Source: Streptomyces sp. ISL-98 (GTDB lineage: Bacteria; Actinomycetota; Actinomycetes; Streptomycetales; Streptomycetaceae). From it: 64,000 bases of DNA. The position numbers were made by a program, and so were the translations under genes. Below the pieces are notes generated by a model that saw only the letters and a list, made by a program, of their open reading frames with translations, made no database searches and was not told the DNA's origin. Shown here one piece after another: positions 17,187 through 25,562 of the stretch (positions are counted from its first letter, which is position 1; each line of letters begins with the position of its first letter). The stretch is from assembly GCF_018614055.1 (NCBI RefSeq), contig NZ_JAGGPB010000014.1, forward strand, positions 124,001 through 188,000, given 5' to 3'.

Positions 17187-18518
17187 TTACGCCGCGACCG
17201 GCACGGAGGCCGTCTTCTCGTCCACCGGGGAAGCCGACGCCGAGTTGTACGCGTCGTGGTCGAGGATCTTCTCGCGGGCCGCGACGATGACGGGGACCAG
17301 CGCCTGTCCCGCGACGTTCGTGGCTGTACGCATCATGTCCAGGATCGGGTCGATCGCCATCAGCAGACCCACGCCCTCCAGCGGGAGGCCGAGCGTCGAC
17401 AGGGTGAGGGTCAGCATGACCGTCGCGCCCGTCAGACCGGCGGTCGCCGCCGAGCCGATGACCGATACGAAGGCGATCAGCAGGTAGTCCTGGATGCCGA
17501 GCTGTACGTCGAAGATCTGCGCGATGAAGATCGCGGCGAGCGCCGGGTATATCGCGGCGCAGCCGTCCATCTTGGTCGTCGCACCGAACGGCACGGCGAA
17601 GGACGCGTACTCCTTCGGCACACCGAGGCGCTCGGTGACCCGCTGGGTGACCGGCATGGTGCCGACCGAGGAGCGGGAGACGAAGGCCAGCTGGATGGCG
17701 GGCCAGGCGCCCTTGAAGAACTGGACGGGGTTGACCTTGGCGACGGTCGCGAGCAGCAGCGGGTAGACGCCGAACATCACCAGGGCGCAGCCGATGTAGA
17801 CGTCGGCGGTGAACGTCGCGTACTTGCTGATCAGGTTCCAGCCGTAGTCGGCGATGGCGAAGCCGATGAGGCCGACCGTGCCGATGGGCGCGAGGCGGAT
17901 GACCCACCACAGGGCCTTCTGGAGCAGCTCCAGGACGGAGTTGCTGAGCTTGAGGATCGGCTCGGCCTTCTCGCCGAGCTGGAGCGCGGCGATACCGGCG
18001 ACGGCGGCCATGAAGACGATCTGCAGCACGTTCAGTTCGGTGAACGGCGTGATGACGTCGGTCGGCACGATGCCGGTCAGGAAGTCGATCCAGGAGCCGG
18101 AGCCCTCGGGCTTCTCGCCGTCCTTCGGCGTCAGGCCCGTACCGGCACCCGGGTTGGTGAGCAGGCCGATCGCGATGCCGATGGCGACCGCGACCAGCGA
18201 CGTGATCATGAACCAGAGGAGCGTCCGGGAGGCCAGCCGGGCGGCGTTGTTGACCTTGCGCAGGTTGGTGATCGACACCAGGATCGCGAAGAAGACGAGC
18301 GGCGCGACGGCCAGCTTCAGCAGCTGGACGAAGATGCCGCCGACCTGCTCCAGCGTCGTCTTGAGCCAGCTGATGTCCTGGCTGCGGGCGAGCCAGCCGA
18401 GCAGGACACCCAGCACCAGACCGGTGATGATCTGGGCCCAGAAGGGGAACTTCTCAGATATCCGGAAGCGAGTGTTCTGCTTCGCGGGCGTGGTCGCGGA
18501 GTTCGCGGACACGGACAC
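17187..18518 (-). CDS. Dicarboxylate/amino acid:cation symporter (DAACS/GltP fold)
   Basis: A 443-residue transporter with the glutamate-transporter fold: eight spans and two hairpins. The serine-rich hairpin 1 is SRSSVGTMP; the substrate/sodium block is GATTKMDGCAA; span 8 reads ILDMMRTATNVAGQA. The two aspartates, arginine and asparagine of span 8 are kept, but the final aspartate of the usual NVTGD is replaced by Gln. Substrate cannot be fixed from sequence. A cysteine-containing leader peptide 120 nt upstream suggests a sulphur compound such as cystine. The GTG at 18518 follows GGAGTGT. A strong terminator lies downstream. Confidence 0.88.
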   Translation of the reverse strand: MSVSANSATTPAKQNTRFRISEKFPFWAQIITGLVLGVLLGWLARSQDISWLKTTLEQVGGIFVQLLKLAVAPLVFFAILVSITNLRKVNNAARLASRTLLWFMITSLVAVAIGIAIGLLTNPGAGTGLTPKDGEKPEGSGSWIDFLTGIVPTDVITPFTELNVLQIVFMAAVAGIAALQLGEKAEPILKLSNSVLELLQKALWWVIRLAPIGTVGLIGFAIADYGWNLISKYATFTADVYIGCALVMFGVYPLLLATVAKVNPVQFFKGAWPAIQLAFVSRSSVGTMPVTQRVTERLGVPKEYASFAVPFGATTKMDGCAAIYPALAAIFIAQIFDVQLGIQDYLLIAFVSVIGSAATAGLTGATVMLTLTLSTLGLPLEGVGLLMAIDPILDMMRTATNVAGQALVPVIVAAREKILDHDAYNSASASPVDEKTASVPVAA

Positions 18519-18638
18519 ACTCCGTTGATGACGTACGCGGGCGTACGAGGGCGTACGGGGATTCGGGACGGGGGTGCGGCGGCCGTGAGCTGCACGTCGA
18601 GCTGTGGCCTCGCCGCTGCGTGATGTCGCTTCTGAATG

Positions 18639-18746
18639 TCAGATGTGGCGGCGACAGGCCGCGGACATGCAGCGGCAGAGATCGACATGCAGGCGCGCCA
18701 CGAGCGGAACGCTCATGGGTTTGCGGTGCGCGGCTGCTGTCTTCAT
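18639..18746 (-). CDS. Short cysteine-containing leader peptide upstream of the symporter
   Basis: A 35-residue reading frame beginning with ATG at 18746 and ending with TGA at 18639. It ends in VARLHVDLCRCMSAACRRHI. The core HVDL...SAxCR matches the short putative leader-peptide family found upstream of sulphur-related and transport genes in actinomycetes. It contains Cys at positions 24, 26 and 31. Ribosome stalling at these codons would report cysteinyl-tRNA supply and could attenuate the symporter gene, which starts 120 nt further on; that mechanism is inferred. The frame is too short for routine gene finding. Confidence 0.75.
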   Translation of the reverse strand: MKTAAAHRKPMSVPLVARLHVDLCRCMSAACRRHI

Positions 18747-18756
18747 GCCGAGCACG

Positions 18757-18786
18757 TTAACACTTGAACTTTGAGAACATCAAAGC
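18757..18786 (-). promoter_or_regulatory. Candidate promoter with inverted repeat before the leader peptide
   Basis: CTTTGA and TCAAAG form a 6-bp inverted repeat around GAACA (18769-18785). The same segment read on the minus strand offers TTGATG and, 17 nt on, TTAACG as a possible -35/-10 pair, about 10-40 nt upstream of the leader ATG. An overlapping repressor site is possible. Confidence 0.35.
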
Positions 18787-18897
18787 TTTCCTTGGGTACG
18801 AAACACCCCGGAAACGCCAACACCCCAGCCACGGACGGGTGTCCGGAACCGGGGTGCCGCTGAGTGTGCGTGAGTGTGTGACGTACCTTACGGAGCC

Positions 18898-19206
18898 CTA
18901 CTGCGTAAGGCCGTCCTCCTGCTTGCGGTTCGATTCGAACCGGGCCTTCGCGTGGTCCACGCGCTCGACGATCCGCTCGGACATCGCGTCACGCTGCTTG
19001 CGCAGCAGCACGAAACTCAGCGGCGCGGAGACGACGATGGCGAGCATCAGGACCCACAGCAGGTTGGAGTTGCCGAGGCCGGCGGGCAGGATCCCGAAGC
19101 GGACCAGGCCCCAGATGACGAAGAAGCAGCCGACGAAGACGGCCAGGCGCATCGCGGTGTAGCGAATCGTTGCGTGCTTGCTGCTCACGGGGCTCTCGGG
19201 GCTCAC
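18898..19206 (-). CDS. DUF4229 small membrane protein
   Basis: A 102-residue protein with two transmembrane segments (about residues 18-38 and 46-66) and a charged cytoplasmic tail (RERIVERVDHAKARFE-type), matching the DUF4229 family of unknown function. The GTG at 19206 is favoured because AGAAGG lies 8 nt upstream. A longer start at 19248 is possible, but TTGACT near 19257 looks like the -35 element of its promoter, which would place the transcript start downstream of 19248. No functional partner is evident. Confidence 0.8.
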   Translation of the reverse strand: MSPESPVSSKHATIRYTAMRLAVFVGCFFVIWGLVRFGILPAGLGNSNLLWVLMLAIVVSAPLSFVLLRKQRDAMSERIVERVDHAKARFESNRKQEDGLTQ

Positions 19207-19280
19207 AGGGGGGACCTTCTTCTCAACGGCAACCGAAAGGGTCACCACCAGTCAAGCACAGGGCTCTCGGCCCAGGGGAA

Positions 19281-19805
19281 TCAGCCCAGCGGAAGCAGCA
19301 TCACTATGTCGTCGCGGTCGTCGCCGGGCCCGACACGGATCGCACCGGGCACACGGCCGACCTCCTTGTAGCCGCAGGAGGCGTAGAAACGGTCGGCTCC
19401 GGTGCCGCCGCGGCAGGTCAGCCGGACCGCCTCGATGCCCTCGAAGCCGCGTACGGCCGCCTCCGTCGCGGCCATCAGGTCCTGGCCGTATCCCTTGCCC
19501 TGGTGCCGGGGGTGGACCATCACCGTGTAGAGCCACACCCAGTGCTTCATCAGCCGGTGCGTGTTGTGGGCGATGAAGGTCGTCGCGGCGACGGCGCCCT
19601 CCTCGTCGTACCCGACGAGCAGCCGCGTACGGCCCTCGCTGATGGCGGCGAGGTGGCCGACCCACTCGGGCCGGATGTCGTCGATGGTCACGGGCGGTAC
19701 GAATCCGACGGCGCCGCCCGCGTTGGACACGTCCGTCCACAGGGTGAGGACGCCGTCGCGCAGGGCCGGGTCGATCCGGGGATCGAGTTCGAAGGTCAGC
19801 GGCAT
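19281..19805 (-). CDS. GNAT-family N-acetyltransferase
   Basis: A 174-residue acetyl-CoA-dependent acyltransferase. Motif A reads VMVHPRHQGKGYGQDLM (about residues 95-111), where Q-x-x-G-x-G/A binds CoA pyrophosphate. RFYASCGYKEVGRV is the motif B end. Substrate is unknown. The ATG is at 19805. The out-of-frame tail of the upstream udgX overlaps its start by 10 nt; with udgX repaired, the gap would be 19 nt and the two could be co-transcribed. Confidence 0.88.
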   Translation of the reverse strand: MPLTFELDPRIDPALRDGVLTLWTDVSNAGGAVGFVPPVTIDDIRPEWVGHLAAISEGRTRLLVGYDEEGAVAATTFIAHNTHRLMKHWVWLYTVMVHPRHQGKGYGQDLMAATEAAVRGFEGIEAVRLTCRGGTGADRFYASCGYKEVGRVPGAIRVGPGDDRDDIVMLLPLG

Positions 19806-19824
19806 GCGTTCGACGATAAACGGC

Positions 19825-20548
19825 TCAGCTCAGCGCCTGCGCGACTATCCGCAGGTCGGACACCAGGCCCTCGTAGACCGCGTCGCGGTCGTCGGCGCGC
19901 AGCACCGCGGAGGGGTGGATGGTGGCGACCAGGCTCTCGCCGCCCCTCGAAGGGGAGCAGCATCCCGCGCTGCTTGGTGACCCGGAACGAGGGGCCGAGC
20001 AGCGCCTTCCCGGCGGTCGCGCCCAGCGCGACGACGACCTCGGGGTCGACCGTCCGCAGTTCGGCGGCGAGCCACGGTTTACAGGCCGTCAGCTCGCGCA
20101 GGTTGGGCGCCTTGTGGATGCGGCGCTTGCCGCGTTCGGGGACGATCTCGAACTTGAAGTGCTTGACGGCGTTCGTGATGTACGTCTCGTCCGGGTCGAT
20201 CCCGGCCTCGTCCAGCGCTCTGGCCAGTACCTTTCCGGCCGGGCCGACCAACGGCTCCCCCTGCCGGTCCTCCTGGTCGCCCGGCTGCTCGCCGACGAGC
20301 AGGACCCGGGCGTGGTCGTTTCCGGCGCCGAAGACGGTCTGGGTGGCATCGCGGTGCAGCGGGCACCCGCGGCAGCCGGCGGCCGCCTTGCGCAGTGCGG
20401 GGAGACCGCCGCGGCCGGGAAGGAAGGGCTCTGCGGTGTACGCGGCCTCGGGTGCGGCACCCGGGGCGACGGACTCGGCGCGGTCTCCGGCACGGCCGGC
20501 ATCTCCGGTACGGCGGACCATGCGGCCCGGGTACCCCCGGGGCCGCAC
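19825..20548 (-). pseudogene. udgX: UdgX-family uracil-DNA glycosylase, frameshifted near the C-terminus
   Basis: A family 4-like uracil-DNA glycosylase of the UdgX group, which captures uracil in DNA covalently through the histidine of KRRIH. Seen here: C59-x2-C62 and ACKPW (iron-sulphur ligands), GEQPGDQED motif A, and KRRIH at residues 141-145. After LLPFEG (about residue 202) the frame is lost by one extra C in the run at 19943-19946. Removing it restores GESLVATIHPSAVLRADD, the conserved motif B, and a stop at 19825. As written, the frame reads on to 19796 with a foreign tail. The gene is either truly broken or a sequencing error. The start could be GTG 20548 or ATG 20521. Confidence 0.85.
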
Positions 20549-20596
20549 GGCAAACGCGTACGCGTCACAGCCCTGCAGCGACAGACGCGAAGGGCG

Positions 20597-21760
20597 TCAG
20601 AGCCTCATCGCCTGCGGCGACTCGCGGCGGTCCGCGTCCGGACCCGGGTACTCGCGGATGATCTCGTACCGGGTGTTCCGCTCGACCGGGCGGAAGCCCG
20701 CGTCCCGGATCAGCTCCAGCAGATCGTCACGGCCGAGCTTGTTCGGCGTGCCGTAGTTGTCCGCATCGTGCGTGATCTTGTACTCGACGACCGAGCCGTC
20801 CATGTCGTCGGCGCCGTGCTGCAGCGCGAGCTGCGACGTCTGTACGCCGTGCATCACCCAGAAGACCTTCACGTGCGGGACGTTGTCGAAGAGCAGCCGC
20901 GAGACCGCGAAGGTCTTGAGGACGTCCACGCCGCTCGCCATCGTCGTCCGCGCCTGGAGGCGGTTGCGGACCTTGCCGTCCTTCATGTCCTCGAAGTCGT
21001 GCTGGTAGCGCAGCGGGATGAAAACCTGGAATCCGCCGGTCTCGTCCTGGAGTTCACGCAGCCGGAGCACGTGGTCCACGCGGTGGCGCGGCTCCTCGAT
21101 GTGTCCGTACAGCATCGTGCACGGGGTCTTCAGACCCTTCTCGTGCGCGAGGCGGTGGATGCGCGACCAGTCCTCCCAGTGGGTGCGGTGATCGACGATG
21201 TGCTGGCGGACCTCCCAGTCGAAGATCTCCGCGCCGCCACCGGTCAGCGACTCCAGACCGGCCTCGATCAGCTCGTCGAGGATCTCGGAGGCGGACAGCC
21301 CCGAGATGGTCTCGAAGTGGTGGATCTCGGTGGCGGTGAATGCCTTGAGGGAGACGTTCGGCAGGGCCTTCTTGAGCTCGCTCAGGGAGCGCGGGTAGTA
21401 GCGCCAGGGCAGGTTGGGGTGCAGGCCGTTGACGATGTGCAGCTCGGTGAGGTTCTCGCCCTCCATCGTCTTGGCCAGCCGGACGGCCTCCTCGATGCGC
21501 ATCGTGTACGCGTCCTTCTCGCCCGGCTTGCGCTGGAACGAGCAGTACGCGCACGACGCGGTGCACACGTTCGTCATGTTGAGGTGCCGGTTGACGTTGA
21601 AGTGGACGACGTCACCGTTCTTGCGCGTGCGCACCTCGTGGGCGAGGCCGCCCAGCCAGGCGAGGTCGTCGGACTCGTAGAGGGCGATGCCGTCCTCGCG
21701 GGTCAGCCGCTCCCCGCCCCGGACCTTCTGCTCCAGCTCGCGCTTCAGCCCCGCGTCCAT
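20597..21760 (-). CDS. mqnE: Aminofutalosine synthase
   Basis: A radical SAM enzyme joining 3-enolpyruvylbenzoate to SAM-derived adenosine to form aminodeoxyfutalosine (the second futalosine pathway step, using the MqnA product). It has 387 residues. Cys66-x3-Cys70-x2-Cys73 (CTASCAYC) holds the 4Fe-4S cluster. NVNRHLNMTNVC, HIVNGLHPNLPWRYY and FIPLRYQHD distinguish it from MqnC. The ATG is at 21760. It stands in the udgX/mqnE/lrp/ubiX/mqnP/ubiD stretch, so the middle and late pathway genes are nearby. Confidence 0.95.
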   Translation of the reverse strand: MDAGLKRELEQKVRGGERLTREDGIALYESDDLAWLGGLAHEVRTRKNGDVVHFNVNRHLNMTNVCTASCAYCSFQRKPGEKDAYTMRIEEAVRLAKTMEGENLTELHIVNGLHPNLPWRYYPRSLSELKKALPNVSLKAFTATEIHHFETISGLSASEILDELIEAGLESLTGGGAEIFDWEVRQHIVDHRTHWEDWSRIHRLAHEKGLKTPCTMLYGHIEEPRHRVDHVLRLRELQDETGGFQVFIPLRYQHDFEDMKDGKVRNRLQARTTMASGVDVLKTFAVSRLLFDNVPHVKVFWVMHGVQTSQLALQHGADDMDGSVVEYKITHDADNYGTPNKLGRDDLLELIRDAGFRPVERNTRYEIIREYPGPDADRRESPQAMRL

Positions 21761-21812
21761 GTACGGCCGCCTCCCATATGTCTACGTAAAACAGGCTCCG
21801 CCCACGGTACGC

Positions 21813-22268
21813 CTAGGCTTCCTCGGGCAATTCTCCGACCCGGTTCTCCCACTTCGTGGAGAGCACGATCGTCGTACGGGTGCGCGACACACCCCGCGTT
21901 CCCGACAGCCGGCGGATCGTCCTCTCCAGGCCGTCCACGTCGCCCGCCCTGACCTTGAGCATGTACGAGTCGTCACCCGCGATGAACCAGCAGTCCTCGA
22001 TCTCCGCGAGGTCGCGCAGCCTGCGTGCCACGTCCTCGTGGTCGGCCGCGTCCGAGAGCGAGATGCCGATCAGTGCGGTGACGCCGAGGCCGAGCGACTT
22101 GGCGTCGACCGTCGCGCGGTAACCGGTGATGACTCCGGCCGCCTCCAGACGGTTGATGCGGTCGGTGACGCTGGGCCCCGAGAGCCCGACGAGCCGGCCG
22201 AGCTCGGCGTAGGAGGCCCTGCCGTTCTCCCTGAGGGCCTGGATGAGCTGCCTGTCCACGGCGTCCAT
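21813..22268 (-). CDS. Lrp/AsnC-family transcriptional regulator
   Basis: A 151-residue feast/famine regulator. The N-terminal helix-turn-helix (SYAELGRLVGLSGPSVTDRINRLE, split by a turn) covers about residues 20-45, and the C-terminal RAM domain (about 65-150) would bind an amino acid and form octamers. The ATG at 22268 matches the family start and has GGAAGG 10 nt upstream; an ATG at 22286 would add six residues. It lies between mqnE and ubiX and may regulate neighbours or a distant amino-acid gene. Confidence 0.9.
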   Translation of the reverse strand: MDAVDRQLIQALRENGRASYAELGRLVGLSGPSVTDRINRLEAAGVITGYRATVDAKSLGLGVTALIGISLSDAADHEDVARRLRDLAEIEDCWFIAGDDSYMLKVRAGDVDGLERTIRRLSGTRGVSRTRTTIVLSTKWENRVGELPEEA

Positions 22269-22358
22269 ATGCCTGAAGCCTTCCATTGTTCAGCAGTAGC
22301 GCAAGTCTATATACAGAATCTAAGGTACGGAGGGCCTTACGCCCAGCAAAACGAAGAA

Positions 22359-23117
22359 TTAGTCCTTCCGGGAGCCACCGAGCTCCCCCTTCCAGCGGCG
22401 GTACAGACCGTGCTCCACCCCCGCCGCGTCCAGCACCCGCCCGGCAACGAAGTCCACCAGATCCTGGATGTGCGTCGCGCCCGCGTAGAACGCCGGTGAG
22501 GCGGGAAGCACCACCGCGCCCGCCTCGTCCAGCGCCACCATGTGCTTGAGGGTCTGGCCGCTCAGCGGTGTCTCCCGCACCGCGACCACGAGCCTGCGCC
22601 GCTCCTTGAGCGTCACGCTCGCCACCCGTTGCAGCAGGTCCTTCGACAGCCCCAGCGCCACCCCGGCCACGCTCGCCGTCGACGCCGGAACGATCAGCAT
22701 GCCCTTGGCCGGGTACGAGCCCGACGAAGGACCGGCGGCGAGATCCCCGGCCGCCCAGTACCGCACGTCGCTCACATACGCCGCATCGACGTCGAACGAG
22801 TCCGGCTTGCCGTCCGCGCCCCGCGCCAGCCAGTTCCGCAGATCTTCCTGCCAGTGCGCGTCCCGGAACGCGATGCCCGTCTCGTCGAGCAGCGTCAGCC
22901 GCGAGGCCCGGCTGACCACCAGATCGACGCTTTCCCCCGCATCGAGCAGCCCGCGCAGCACGGCGGCGGCATACGGCGTACCCGACGCGCCGGAAACACC
23001 GACGATCCAGGGCCGGCGCGGCGTCTCCTGCCGCTTCTCCTGGTGCTGCTGCCCGCTTACATGTCCTGACTCCACGTGCCCGACCTTATCCGGGCGCCGC
23101 AGGAGCGGCTGCGTCAC
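22359..23117 (-). CDS. ubiX: UbiX-like flavin prenyltransferase
   Basis: A flavin prenyltransferase that makes prenylated FMN, the cofactor of UbiD-type decarboxylases. It has 252 residues as called. The core starts VGVSGASGTPYAA (about residues 39-51), followed by VSRASRLTL, the LIVPASTASVAGVALG block and the VRETPLSGQTLKHM signature. The GTG at 23117 abuts the mqnP stop codon; a GTG at 23075 preceded by AAGG would remove 14 residues and is a good alternative. With the UbiD homologue at 24017, it supplies the cofactor for the late menaquinone decarboxylation. Confidence 0.92.
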   Translation of the reverse strand: MTQPLLRRPDKVGHVESGHVSGQQHQEKRQETPRRPWIVGVSGASGTPYAAAVLRGLLDAGESVDLVVSRASRLTLLDETGIAFRDAHWQEDLRNWLARGADGKPDSFDVDAAYVSDVRYWAAGDLAAGPSSGSYPAKGMLIVPASTASVAGVALGLSKDLLQRVASVTLKERRRLVVAVRETPLSGQTLKHMVALDEAGAVVLPASPAFYAGATHIQDLVDFVAGRVLDAAGVEHGLYRRWKGELGGSRKD

Positions 23118-24020
23118 CTAGACGGTCAGCCCGCGAACCAGGAGATCCAGCAGAGCGCACACGAACAGGGCAATGCCGATGAAGCCGTTGACCGAGAAGA
23201 ACGCCCGGTTGAGGCGGGACAGGTCGTGCGGCGTCACGATCGTGTGCTCGTAGAGGAAGGCGCCGATGACGACCACCAGGCCGACCCAGAAGAAGATCCC
23301 CGCGCCCGTCGCCAGCGCGTACCAGACGAGCAGCACCGTCGTCACCGCGTGACACGCCCGCGCGCCGTACAGCGCGGCAGGGACTCCGAAGCGGGCCGGG
23401 ACCGACTTCACGCCCTCGGCGCGGTCAGCCTGGACGTCCTGGCTGCCGAAGATCAGGTCGAAGCCGCCGATCCAGATGCCGACCGCGAGGCCGAGGATCA
23501 CCGCGTCCCACGACCACGCCCCGGTGATCGCCAGCCAGGCGCCGACCGGGCCCATGGCCTGGGCGAAGCCGAGGATCGCGTGCGGGAAGTTCGTGAAGCG
23601 CTTCCCGTACGGATAGACCACCATCGGGATCACGGCGATCGGCGCCAGCGCCAGGCACAGCGGGTTCAGCGCCGCTGCGGCGCCGAGGAAGATCACGACG
23701 GCGATCAGCGCACCGGTCCACGCGGACCTCACCGAGACGGCGCCGGTCACCAGCTCGCGGCCGGCGGTGCGCGGGTTACGGGCGTCCAGTTCGCGGTCGA
23801 TGATCCGGTTGCACGCCATCGCGAACGTACGCAGGCCGACCATGGCGATCGTGACCAGCAGCAGCCTGCCCCAGTGGATGTTCCTGTCCATCTGGAACAT
23901 CGCGGTGAGCGCGGCGATGTACGCGAAGGGCAGCGCGAAGACCGAGTGCTCGATCATGACGAGGCGCAGGAACGCCTTGGTCCTGCCGGGCTGCGGGACT
24001 GCGGCGGCGGCGCTGGTCAC
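23118..24020 (-). CDS. mqnP: UbiA-type prenyltransferase of menaquinone synthesis
   Basis: A 300-residue integral membrane prenyltransferase, expected to attach the polyprenyl chain to 1,4-dihydroxy-6-naphthoate. The first aspartate-rich motif is NRIIDRELDARN (about residues 68-79) and the second is SQDVQADRAEG. Seven to nine membrane spans are apparent. The GTG at 24020 overlaps the ubiD stop by 4 nt, so decarboxylase and prenyltransferase are translationally coupled. The ubiX start follows directly. The operon order ubiD, mqnP, ubiX supports the menaquinone assignment. Confidence 0.9.
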   Translation of the reverse strand: MTSAAAAVPQPGRTKAFLRLVMIEHSVFALPFAYIAALTAMFQMDRNIHWGRLLLVTIAMVGLRTFAMACNRIIDRELDARNPRTAGRELVTGAVSVRSAWTGALIAVVIFLGAAAALNPLCLALAPIAVIPMVVYPYGKRFTNFPHAILGFAQAMGPVGAWLAITGAWSWDAVILGLAVGIWIGGFDLIFGSQDVQADRAEGVKSVPARFGVPAALYGARACHAVTTVLLVWYALATGAGIFFWVGLVVVIGAFLYEHTIVTPHDLSRLNRAFFSVNGFIGIALFVCALLDLLVRGLTV

Positions 24021-25474
24021 AGGCCGTACTCCTTCCAGCGCCTGGTCACCCGTTCGGAGGTCTCCGGGTCGGACTCGACCATGTTCGGCCAGCCCCCGTC
24101 CCGGGTGTAGCCCTCCTCGGGCAGCTTCTTCGTCGCGTCGATGCCCGCCTTGCCGCCCCAGAACTGCTGGTAGGAGGCGTGGTCGAGGTGGTCCACCGGG
24201 CCCTCGACGACGGTCAGGTCGCGGGCGTAGTCGACGTTCCCGAGGGCCCGCCACGCCACCTCGTGGTAGTTGTGCACGTCGCAGTCGGCGTCGACCACGA
24301 TGATCAGCTTCTCCAGCGAGAGCATGTGTGCGCCCCAGATGGCGTGCATGACCTTCTGGGCGTGCTTCGGGTACTTCTTGTCGATCGCCACGATGATGCA
24401 GTTGTGGAAGCCGCCCGCCTCGGGCAGGTGGTAGTCCACGATGTCCGGGACGATGATCTTGAGCAGGGGCAGGAAGAAGCTCTCCGTAGCCCGGCCCAGC
24501 GGGCCGTCCTCCGTCGGCGGCCGGCCGACCACGATCGACTGGAGCAGCGGACGCCGCCGCATCGTGACCGTGTCGATCGTCAGCGCGGGGAAGTCCTCCT
24601 GCGGCGTGTAGAAACCGGTGTGGTCGCCGAAGGGGCCCTCCGGGAGCATCTTCCCGGGCTCCAGCCACCCCTCCAGTACGACCTCGGCGTGCGCCGGGAC
24701 CTGGAGCGGCACCGTCTTGCAGTCGACCATCTCGATGCGCTTGCCCTGGAGGAAGCCCGCGAAGAGGTACTCGTCGATGTCACCGGGCAGCGGCGCCGTC
24801 GACGCGTACGTCACAGCCGGCGGGGCACCGAAGGCGATCGCGACCGGCAGCTTCTCGCCCCGGCGGGCGGCCACCTGGTAGTGGTTGCGGCTGTCCTTGT
24901 GGATCTGCCAGTGCATGCCGATCGTGCGCCTGTCGTGGCGCTGGAGCCGGTAGAGACCCAGGTTCCTGATGCCGGTCTCCGGGTCCTTCGTGTGCGTCAG
25001 ACCCAGGTTGAAGAAGGAACCGCCGTCCTCCGGCCAGGTGAAGAGCGCGGGGAGCTTGTCGAGGTCCACGTCGTCGCCGGTGAGGACGACCTCCTGGACG
25101 GGCGCGGCGTCGGACTTGACCTTCTTCGGCGGCACGTGCGCCATCGAGCCGAGCTTGCCGAACGCTTCCCGTACGCCCGTGAAGCCGTGCGGCAGTTCCG
25201 GCTTCAGCAGGCCGCCGATCTTGTCCCTGATGTCGTCGTACGACTTCAGCCCCAGCGCCTTGAGGAGGCGGCGGTCGGTCCCGAAGACATTCATCGCCAG
25301 GGGCATCGAAGACCCCTTGACGTTCTCGAAGAGAAGCGCCGGGCCGCCCGCCTTGTTCACGCGGTCGACGATCTCCCCGACCTCCAAGTACGGGTCGACT
25401 TCGGCCTTGATGCGCTTGAGGTCGCCCTCGCGCTCCAGCGCCCGGAGCAGCGAGCGAAGATCGTCGTAAGCCAT
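24017..25474 (-). CDS. mqnL: UbiD-family menaquinone biosynthesis decarboxylase
   Basis: A 485-residue prenyl-FMN-dependent decarboxylase that removes a ring carboxylate in late futalosine-pathway menaquinone synthesis. Family blocks: LYRLQRHDRRTIGMHWQIHKD (split across prFMN contacts), EVVLEGWLEPG and PFGDHTGFYTP, which carry the catalytic Glu/Asp-Glu network. The ATG at 25474 is clear. It heads the ubiD-mqnP-ubiX group. UbiX provides its cofactor, and its product is the substrate for MqnP; the order of decarboxylation and prenylation is from pathway knowledge. Confidence 0.92.
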   Translation of the reverse strand: MAYDDLRSLLRALEREGDLKRIKAEVDPYLEVGEIVDRVNKAGGPALLFENVKGSSMPLAMNVFGTDRRLLKALGLKSYDDIRDKIGGLLKPELPHGFTGVREAFGKLGSMAHVPPKKVKSDAAPVQEVVLTGDDVDLDKLPALFTWPEDGGSFFNLGLTHTKDPETGIRNLGLYRLQRHDRRTIGMHWQIHKDSRNHYQVAARRGEKLPVAIAFGAPPAVTYASTAPLPGDIDEYLFAGFLQGKRIEMVDCKTVPLQVPAHAEVVLEGWLEPGKMLPEGPFGDHTGFYTPQEDFPALTIDTVTMRRRPLLQSIVVGRPPTEDGPLGRATESFFLPLLKIIVPDIVDYHLPEAGGFHNCIIVAIDKKYPKHAQKVMHAIWGAHMLSLEKLIIVVDADCDVHNYHEVAWRALGNVDYARDLTVVEGPVDHLDHASYQQFWGGKAGIDATKKLPEEGYTRDGGWPNMVESDPETSERVTRRWKEYGL

Positions 25475-25562
25475 GCGGTCCAGTATCCGGTACGCACTAC
25501 GCTTGGCCCGTCACCGGGGCCGCGTACGGCCCCCCGCTGTACGCGTTCTGGGGGCTCGTCTC

